Origin: Phyllostachys edulis
Lineage: Eukaryota; Streptophyta; Magnoliopsida; Poales; Poaceae
Reading direction: 5' to 3'
DNA: 64,000 bases
NCBI GenBank assembly: GCA_036346405.1
Contig: CM070548.1
Span: forward strand, 60,510,611 to 60,574,610
Part shown: in pieces, positions 57,789 through 64,000 of the stretch
Position numbering within the stretch: the first letter of the stretch is position 1
How the letters are laid out: each line of letters starts with the position of its first letter
Notes under the pieces: model-generated
Database searches by the model: none
What the model was told of the DNA's origin: nothing
The model's input: only the letters and a program-made list of their open reading frames with translations
Program-made: the position numbers and the translations under genes

Positions 57789-60203
57789 CACTACTACAGG
57801 AAGCCACATCATAGACGGTTCGGAACCGTCATCATAGACGGTTTCCGAACCGTCTATGTTTGTTGGTCTGTGATAACAGGCCATTATCACAAACGGTAAA
57901 AAACCAACTGTGATACGCAATATCACAGACGGTTTTACTAAAAACCGTCAGTGAAGGATATCCGCACGCGGTTGGGACTAGAAACCGTCTGTGATATGGG
58001 AATATCACAGATGGTTCTAAAGAAAAACCGTTTGTGATTTGTGAATATCACAGACGGCTTTTTTTGAGAACCGTCTGTGATATGGGAATATCACAGACGG
58101 TTTGTTTTTATAACGATGCAGGATATTTAAATATCACGAGCGGTTTTTAGTAGAAACCGCTCGTGATACTACCTTCCTGACGGTTTTAACAAAAACCGTC
58201 GTGATAGCTCAAATCACGACCACAATTTTCTTTGTTTTTCGGCTAACCTCGGGAATTGCTAGCCATACCCTCTGAAAACAAGCATGCACAAGAACAGATT
58301 CAAGCATGCACAAAAGCAGATTCATTAGAGATAATCAATTGTTTACCACTCAAAGTGATCATTACTCAAAATAAATTACAAAAGATCGCATTTGTTCAAG
58401 TATTGTCGCTATAGTTACAACCGGATTACAATTGTTTACATTGAGAGGTGTCAGCAGTGATGCTCTCGGTTGGCGGCACGAGTGAACTCTCCATTGTCGT
58501 TAATGATTTACGTGTTGATAAAGGTCTGAGCTTCCTCGAATGTCCTTGATCTCTTCCGCAACGAATGAATCACATTGTAAATCCAAGACACATCGCTACC
58601 AAGAGTAAAGTGGTAAGCTATATATATTTAAATTTATAATTAGGAAATAATTATTTGAGATTGACAAACCTCGGGATCCTTCTTCCTAGCTCTAAGGATT
58701 AGTCGCATATGATAGCGCACGTAGATTGCACATAACTCATCATCTTTTTCTTTGGCGACCGCAAAAATAGAATTACATATATAGGTATAGTCGGTTCGAG
58801 ACGCGTTATTATGAAGTATGATATAGGATTATCGTGTTGTAGCGCTGCATCGGAAAATCCATCCCTGTGTGTTAGTTAGGCGCTCTTTCCATTGTATATT
58901 CCTTTGTTGGCAACATAATTGATGAGCGACCTACATGATTGAAAAAGTTATCATCGGCCATTTCAAGCGAATGAAGATTACAATAGAGTTATGTAAGGAG
59001 GAAATGAGCATACCTCTCGAGTATTCCTCTTAGAATCTTTGAAGTCGTGCTTGTTGCGGTTTAGGGAATCAAGGTATATCACATGGTTCCTCTTGGGTAT
59101 AATAACTAAAAGGATCGATGGTACCTACTCATGTATGTCGCTATAGTCATTAAACCTAAGTTAGTGCTTGCAGTATAAAGTACAAATGAAATTTGCATAG
59201 TAAGTAGTGACACTTACCCCACGGTTGTAGGGCACCACTATGTACTTCATGTTTGTCCGACGAAGCAATGACCTCGTTATGTATTTCTCGATGAAGGGCG
59301 AGTCTTCTTGGATGGTTTGCAACGATACCACATGTGGGTCGAGAAACCCACCGGTTCTTTCCATTCCGGACATTTTTCACATGTATCTATACATAAGCAA
59401 TGAGTTGTGATATTTATCGGTATTACATGAATGTAGAACTTGATTATGCGCACTTACGATGTCCAACATCGTAGAAGCGAGGCGTCGAGGCCAGCGAGGT
59501 TGAATAGTTCATATAAGTCGTTGAAGCCCACGACAAGTATTACTCCATCTGTTTAATTAGGGAGGAGCCACGAGTTGGAGAGAGCTAGGGCAGGAAGTGT
59601 GGCACCGGGAGGAGCAGCAGAGATCTAAGTGGAGCCGCCAGCGGGTGGTTTTGCTCTCCAGCGGTAGGCGATGGCATTAGCGGCAGCGGCGGCCTTAGAT
59701 GAACCTGCAGCGATGGCGGCGATGAACCAGCGGCAATGCGGCAGAAGGATGTGTCGGGCTCAATTTATATGGAGTGGGGATATCACAGACGGTTCTGATT
59801 AAGAACCGTATGTGATAGCTCAATATCACAGACGGTTCTCATTCAGCACCGTCTGTGTACTATCACAGACGATTCTTATTAAGAACCGCTCGTGATAATC
59901 CGCCAATCACGAGCGGTTTGTTAATAGTACCGCTCAGCGATAGTACACGACGGTTGTAAAATAAAACCGTCTGTGATTAGCGGGATTATCACAGACGGTT
60001 TGTGAATAGAACCATCTGTGATAATTCACAGACGGTTCTATTAACAAACCATCTGTGATATATGACTATCACAGACGGTTCTAAAAAATACCGTCTGTGA
60101 TAGGCTTCCCGCGCCACCCGCAGGTCCGGACAGACCCAACACAGACGGTTCCAAAGGAACCGTCTGTGATGGGGCGTCTACTATAGCCTGTTTTGTAGTA
60201 GTG
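57789..60203 (-). mobile_element. CACTA-D, deletion derivative of the CACTA-A type in inverse orientation
   Basis: The plus strand starts CACTACTACAGGAAGCC, the reverse of the right end of CACTA-A, and ends gggcgtctactatagcctgttttgtagtagtg, the reverse of the left end of CACTA-A. The 3-bp duplication AAA is present (57786-57788, 60204-60206), and the partner LTR gives the empty site. Palindrome arrays fill both ends (57800-58225 and 59775-60170). Between them lies only the protease-tail region of the CACTA-A gene. Length is 2.4 kb against 7.8 kb for A. Confidence 0.92.
58250..59560 (-). pseudogene. Ulp1-like tail of the CACTA transposase gene, remnant in CACTA-D
   Basis: The minus strand mirrors 37240-38500 of CACTA-A. 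Clear blocks: DPHVVSLQTIQEDSPFIEKY and ITRSLLRRTNMKYIVVPYNR in the frame 59161-59373, overlapping the alternative frame 59156-59380. In Ulp1/C48-like domains of CACTA proteins this block precedes the catalytic histidine region. Intron-like breaks match those in CACTA-A. The whole N-terminal transposase part is absent, so only this end of the gene escaped deletion. Confidence 0.75.
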
Positions 60204-60552
60204 AAAACTAGAAGATGTCCTCACGTGATTCAACATATGAACACGCTTCACGCTGGAAAACTCTCGGTCTCGCTGGAAGCAATACACGCTAGAGGCAAGA
60301 AACGACAGGGAGATTTTTTTGGTGCTACCTGTGAACTCACGTGGCAGCGTTTTCTGGTTTTTTTTCTTTCCTCTATTGCTTCAATCAAACTTATATGATT
60401 ACACGTCCTTTTAAAGACTACGTAACTTGCTAACTAAGCCAAAAACTAAACATGAAAAGCCTAACAAAGGAAACAAACTAATTTTGATCTAATGCTGATT
60501 CCATCAGATCCTAAAGCCCTATTACTTGGCAAGTCTAGATTAATTTCCAACA

Positions 60553-60564
60553 ATCTCCCCCTAA
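60553..60564 (-). promoter_or_regulatory. Polypurine tract of the small Copia element
   Basis: The minus strand reads TTAGGGGGAGAT directly before the LTR start TGTTGG. Confidence 0.8.
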
Positions 60565-60565
60565 T

Positions 60566-61172
60566 CTAGACTTGCCTTACTCCGCATCTAAAAGGCCGAT
60601 CTTCTGACACATCTTCAAGTTGTTCTGCCTTCCTCTTCTTGCCACAGGATCGACTACACGTACATGGACCTGAGTGGAGCCCACACATCTTTGTCGATCT
60701 TCTCCTCGGCGAGACACGGAGATAGCCACCAATGCTATCTTGTCCCGCTGGTTTGTTGATGACACGGCATCGTACCACCATAGCCTTGTTGCAGCCTCAC
60801 GCATCGCCGTTGTCGTAGCGGCCTCGCACTGCTAGTTTCTCGCAATGGCATCACACCGCCACTTCCACGAACATGGCCTCACACCATGGTTCATGGCCTT
60901 CACCGCGAGTGTGCCATCACAGCATCCTCTCGCTGCCACATCTTCACCACCAGTGACACAACTTGCTGGTGACTCGCCACTTTTCCTCCGCCCGTGACGC
61001 AGCTCGACGGTGACGGAGATTCGAGCCTCGACACATGAGGCATAAACTTGATCATGGGTGAGCATGGGAAATGCAGCCACACCATGGAACTCTCCTTCGT
61101 CGGTGCTCCTGATGTCGTCGCGTCGACGTTTAGTTTGCTGCCTCCACTACCTCGATGATCACACACACACAC
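60566..61172 (-). pseudogene. Gag scrap inside the small Copia element
   Basis: The minus strand near 61060-61172 gives GGSKLNVDATTSGAPTKESS and, in a neighbouring frame, FPMLTHDQVYA. This resembles the N-terminus of Copia gag proteins, where a FPxLTxxNY motif precedes the UBN2 domain. Further left only short frames remain, the last being KKRKAEQLEDVSED near 60600-60640, a nuclear-signal-like basic run. There is no zinc knuckle and no enzyme domain. The element would rely on a related full element. Confidence 0.5.
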
Positions 61173-61178
61173 ACACTA

Positions 61179-61191
61179 AGCTCTGATACCA
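61179..61191 (-). promoter_or_regulatory. Primer binding site of the small Copia element
   Basis: The minus strand reads TGGTATCAGAGCT two bases from the LTR end, an initiator-tRNA-Met type site. An (AC)n run lies beside it at about 61160-61176. Confidence 0.85.
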
Positions 61192-61193
61192 AT

Positions 61194-61658
61194 TGTTGGC
61201 CTAAAAACCTAAGAAGAACAGTTGATCTCAAAAACCAACACTCGGTAGAAGTTCACGTAGATGTTTTCTTGTGATGCTCAACGGATGAGCACACATGCAC
61301 ACGTACTTGAGGCAAAACTAGAAGATGTCCTCACGTGATTCAACGTATGAACACACTTCACGCTGGAAAACTCTCAGTGTCGCCGGAAGCAATACACGCT
61401 GGAGGCAAGAAATGACAAGAAGTTTTTTTGGTGCTGCCTATGAACTCACGAGGCAACGTTTTCTAGTTTTTCTTTTCTCTATTACTTCAATCAAACTTAT
61501 ATGATTACACGTCCTTTTAAATACTATGCAACTTGGTAACCAAGCCAAAAACTAGACATGAAAAGCCTAACAAAGGAAACAAACTAATTTTGATCTGATA
61601 CTGATTCCATCAGATCCTAATGCCCTATTACTTGGCAAGTCTAGATTAATGTCCAACA
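61194..61658 (-). repeat. 5' LTR of the small Copia element
   Basis: Uninterrupted 465-bp LTR and partner of 57666-60552, differing from it at several positions per hundred bases. Confidence 0.9.
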
Positions 61659-61663
61659 AGCAT

Positions 61664-62440
61664 TTTATAACTCCATCGAAGGCATATCCTTGTGTTGAGG
61701 CTTGAGTTATGAAGCTATGTTAATACAAATGTTATTTGCTGTTTATATACAAAAGAAAATTCAGAATAGGCCAACTCACATTTTTAGCACATCAATGGTC
61801 AAACAACGCAAATGTTTATGAATTTTACGATTTTTTTAATTTTCTGAATTTTTTTTAAGGCCGAGATTTTTATCCCTGTTGTTCCCAAACAGCAACAGGG
61901 ATTTTATTCTCGGGTGGGAATATTTCCTCTTAGGGTTGAGGGGGATTCCATGTGCCCTCAAAATCCCCCTTAGGGATTTTCTTCCCTGGAATTTTGCCCC
62001 CTACCATCCAAACAAGCCCTTAGTGTTCGGTAACCAGAGTGTAAGTCAGGTCAGTCTTGTGCCTCATATGTGCTGGACCAACCCAGGCTTCATCCAAAAA
62101 TCATGAAATGGCCACACTGAATTTCTAGATATTCTATTTTTTTTGTACTTTAAAGTACTTAGTCATTCAGATATAAATTTATACTCTATAAAAAGAATCT
62201 GAAAATGTATCAAATGTGATGTAGTCTTCAGAATTACTTTAGTAAGTTCATATGAGCTGCTAGAAAAAGGCTTTTCATTGGGTGAGCTCTCAGGTTGGGT
62301 TACATGGGATCAGACGATCACAGTTAGACATTTAGGCAAGTCTACTATGGGCTAATGGAGAGTACATTGGAATAAAAATAGTTTTTTCTATTTGATGTTG
62401 TTTTCGTGGAATTTCTTCTAATCTGATTATCCTTTTAAGG
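61664..62440. other. Region upstream of the starch synthase remnant, with a MITE-like segment
   Basis: No gene. A hairpin lies at 61862-61917 (ccgagatttttatccctgttg against caacagggattttattctcgg). The segment to 62019 ends ccaaacaagccc followed by TTA, a terminal word common to MITE-like elements in grasses. Boundaries are uncertain. Confidence 0.4.
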
Positions 62441-62443
62441 CTG

Positions 62444-63745
62444 CATTGGAGGCTCCAAGGGTGCTCAATCTCAACGATTCTGAATATTTCACTGCACCGT
62501 ATGGTTGGTCTCTGTATTAGATCAACTATCACATATAATGACCTTATCTCTCTCTAACTAACATTCATATTGTTTAACCAAGAGAAAATGTTATATTCAG
62601 ATTTGATGGTGGCATACTATAGTTCTGCCGTGCTATTTGAAAAGCAAGTATAAGCCAAATAGAATTTATGTTAATGCTAAGGTACACCATTTTGTTCTTT
62701 TGTTTTCTTTTTTCATTAGCAATCTCCATGTGAACTAAATGGGTGGTAAGTACGGATTGTGCATTTTATTTTATGCTTCACAGTTTTTTTGTACTTGTTT
62801 TGATTGGTTAATTGTGGTCTTGTAGGTTGCTTTCTGCATTCACAGTATTGCCTATCAGGGTAGATTTGCTAGACAGGACTTTGAACTTCTCAATCTACCT
62901 GAAAGTTTCTTGCCTTCATTTGATTTTATTGTTGGGTATGAGCCTTCATTTTCTATTGCTTCATTATATATTAGGTATGTTTTACTAGCTTCTTTGACAT
63001 TGGTATGCATGCTAACGTGTGCAGGTATGATAAGCCTGTAGCAGGGAGAAAGATAAATTGTATGAAGACAGGGATCATTGAGTGTGATCTGGTCCTTACA
63101 GTTAGTCCACAATATGTCAAAGAACTCACTGCTGGTCTAGATAAAGGTGTTGAGTTGGATGGCTTCCTTCGCACAAAGTCCCTTGAAACTAGAATTGTAA
63201 ATGGCATGGATGTTTATGTATGGAATCCAGCAACAGATAAGTACATCAGTGTGAAATACGATGCAACAACGGTAAGGTCTCATTGAGAGATTGCCCCTTT
63301 CTTACCATTTATAGATATTTTAGTACTTAAAGAGGTGATTGATCCCCTCTCTTACCATTTATAGATATTTTAGTACTTAAAGAGGTAATTGATCATGTAA
63401 CAGAAGCAAGGGCTCTCAATAAAGAAAGGCTTCAAGCTGAAGTTGGATTGGCCGTGGACTCAAGCATCCCTATTCTAGTTTTCATTGGCCGTCTTGAAGA
63501 ACAGAAAGGGTTAGACATACTAATTGCAGCCATTCCAGAGTTCGTGGAGGAAAATGTTCAGATAATTGTTCCTGTAATTCTAATGCACTAAAATGACATG
63601 ATACATGCTGATTTTTGCTGAGCTAAATTTGTTTTTTATTTCCCTCAGGGTACAGGGAAGAAGAAAAATGGAGGAGGAACTTATGCTATTAGAAGCGAAA
63701 TATCCAAACAACGCTAGAGACATAGCAAAATTCAATGTTCAGTAT
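62444..63745 (+). pseudogene. Granule-bound starch synthase (GBSS-type) pseudogene, partial
   Basis: GBSS elongates amylose from ADP-glucose in plastids. Exon-like blocks in the right order: AALEAPRVLNLNDSEYF (62444-62508); a damaged block ending CYLKSKYKPNRIYVNAK (to 62681); VAFCIHSIAYQGRFARQDFE (62826-62935); YDKPVAGRKIN, then ILTVSP-like LVLTVSPQYVKEL, then IVNGMDVYVWNPATDKYISV (63025-63271); ALNKERLQAEVGL and VFIGRLEEQKGLDILIAAIP (about 63400-63573); and KMEEELMLLEAKYPNNARD with IAKFNVQ (63649-63740). Splice signals remain around several blocks. The N-terminal KTGG substrate loop is missing, the second block is frame-damaged, and after IAKFNVQ the sequence departs from the family, so the C-terminal glycosyltransferase half is absent. 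Confidence 0.88.
63300..63395. repeat. Tandem duplication in an intron of the starch synthase remnant
   Basis: About 48 bases (cttaccatttatagatattt to aaagaggtgattgatc) occur twice in a row, duplicating the region before the next exon. Confidence 0.9.
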
Positions 63746-63747
63746 GG

Positions 63748-63880
63748 TGCTTCCTTGCAGCGAACCTTGTCCAGTATGGTGCTACCACATAGCTTCTATC
63801 TTGCTTCTACCCTAGATGGCTATCTTGTCCAGTATGATGCTACCATATAGCTTCTATTTTGCTTCTACCCCAGACGGCTA
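63748..63880. repeat. Tandem repeat at the broken end of the starch synthase remnant
   Basis: Two copies of a unit of about 66 bases carrying cttgtccagtatggtgctacc and tagcttctatcttgcttctac. It begins where the similarity to starch synthase ends. Confidence 0.85.
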
Positions 63881-64000
63881 GCTTGTGCTTTGTCTCGCGT
63901 CGGAATAGCCTGCTGTCTTATTTTACCTTATACTCTGCTTTATGTTATTGTTGTATATCATTCATATGTATTTATGTAATACAGTTAGCCCTAGAACATC

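Larger units (their letters stand above)
57666..60552 (-). repeat. 3' LTR of the small Copia element, split by CACTA-D
   Basis: Continuity from 57788 to 60207 is shown by the uninterrupted partner LTR, where ttgaggcaaaactagaag runs without a break. Confidence 0.9.
57666..61658 (-). mobile_element. Small non-autonomous Copia element, split by CACTA-D
   Basis: The LTRs of about 465 bp (57666-57788 plus 60207-60552; 61194-61658) begin TGTTGGA and end CAACA on the minus strand. The target duplication AGCAT (57661-57665, 61659-61663) is perfect. The primer site TGGTATCAGAGCT (61179-61191) and the polypurine tract (60553-60564) are present. The interior is only about 640 bases with a gag scrap and no pol. 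Without CACTA-D the element is about 1.6 kb. Confidence 0.9.

Noticed and set aside
31160..60203. One giant CACTA element from the left end of A to the right end of D
   Set aside because: The ends match because A and D are the same family in opposite orientation. Each has its own target duplication and empty site.
62444..63745. Functional starch synthase gene
   Set aside because: The KTGG-containing N-terminus and the C-terminal half are absent and one exon is frame-damaged.

Overview
The window is repeat-dominated nuclear DNA from a monocot, almost certainly a grass. The evidence is the repeat set (Copia elements including a Sirevirus type, two families of CACTA transposons, a Gypsy solo LTR, a Pack-MULE with 9-bp target duplications, a SINE) and GC-rich grass-like coding scraps. 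I see no intact protein-coding host gene. The host-gene material consists of a decayed granule-bound starch synthase copy at the right edge, one isolated Rab GTPase exon, and a fragment resembling an FLZ gene carried by a Pack-MULE.

Layout. (1) 1-12993: a Copia element on the minus strand, cut off by the window start, split by a complete 9.2-kb Sirevirus-like gag-only element (2680-11861, TSD GCCGC). (2) 12994-14802: no gene seen. (3) 14806-25366: a complete CACTA element (TSD ATA) with decayed TNP2 and Transposase_24-type genes. (4) 25367-31108: a SINE with target duplications, an unassigned GC-rich stretch, a probable solo Sirevirus LTR (26931-28619), then low-copy-looking DNA with the Rab exon. 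(5) 31109-57448: one minus-strand Copia element swollen by nested insertions: CACTA-A in its left LTR (31160-38970, TSD TAC), a 3.4-kb Gypsy solo LTR in pol (43347-46724, TSD CATGG), a Pack-MULE in the leader (48242-50129, TSD TACCATTAA), and CACTA-B with CACTA-C inside it in the right LTR (52096-56990). (6) 57666-61658: a small non-autonomous Copia element (TSD AGCAT) whose left LTR holds CACTA-D (57789-60203). (7) 62444 to about 63745: the starch synthase pseudogene.

The nesting gives a relative order of insertion, and paired LTRs supply empty-site sequences for CACTA-A and CACTA-D. CACTA-A, B, C and D are one family, with subterminal arrays of a palindromic word based on CACAGACGGTT. Only A keeps a recognisable Transposase_24-Ulp1 type gene. 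D is a short derivative of A lying in the opposite orientation. A, B and C share an extra reading frame of about 180 codons that I do not recognise.

The most unusual signals are three repeated foldbacks at 34194-35018 inside CACTA-A with matched changes on both stem sides, a near-perfect 345-bp-arm inverted repeat at 55876-56599 inside CACTA-C, the shared accessory reading frame of the CACTA family, and the pattern that premature stops in that frame and in the Copia pol are explained by single C-to-T or G-to-A changes.
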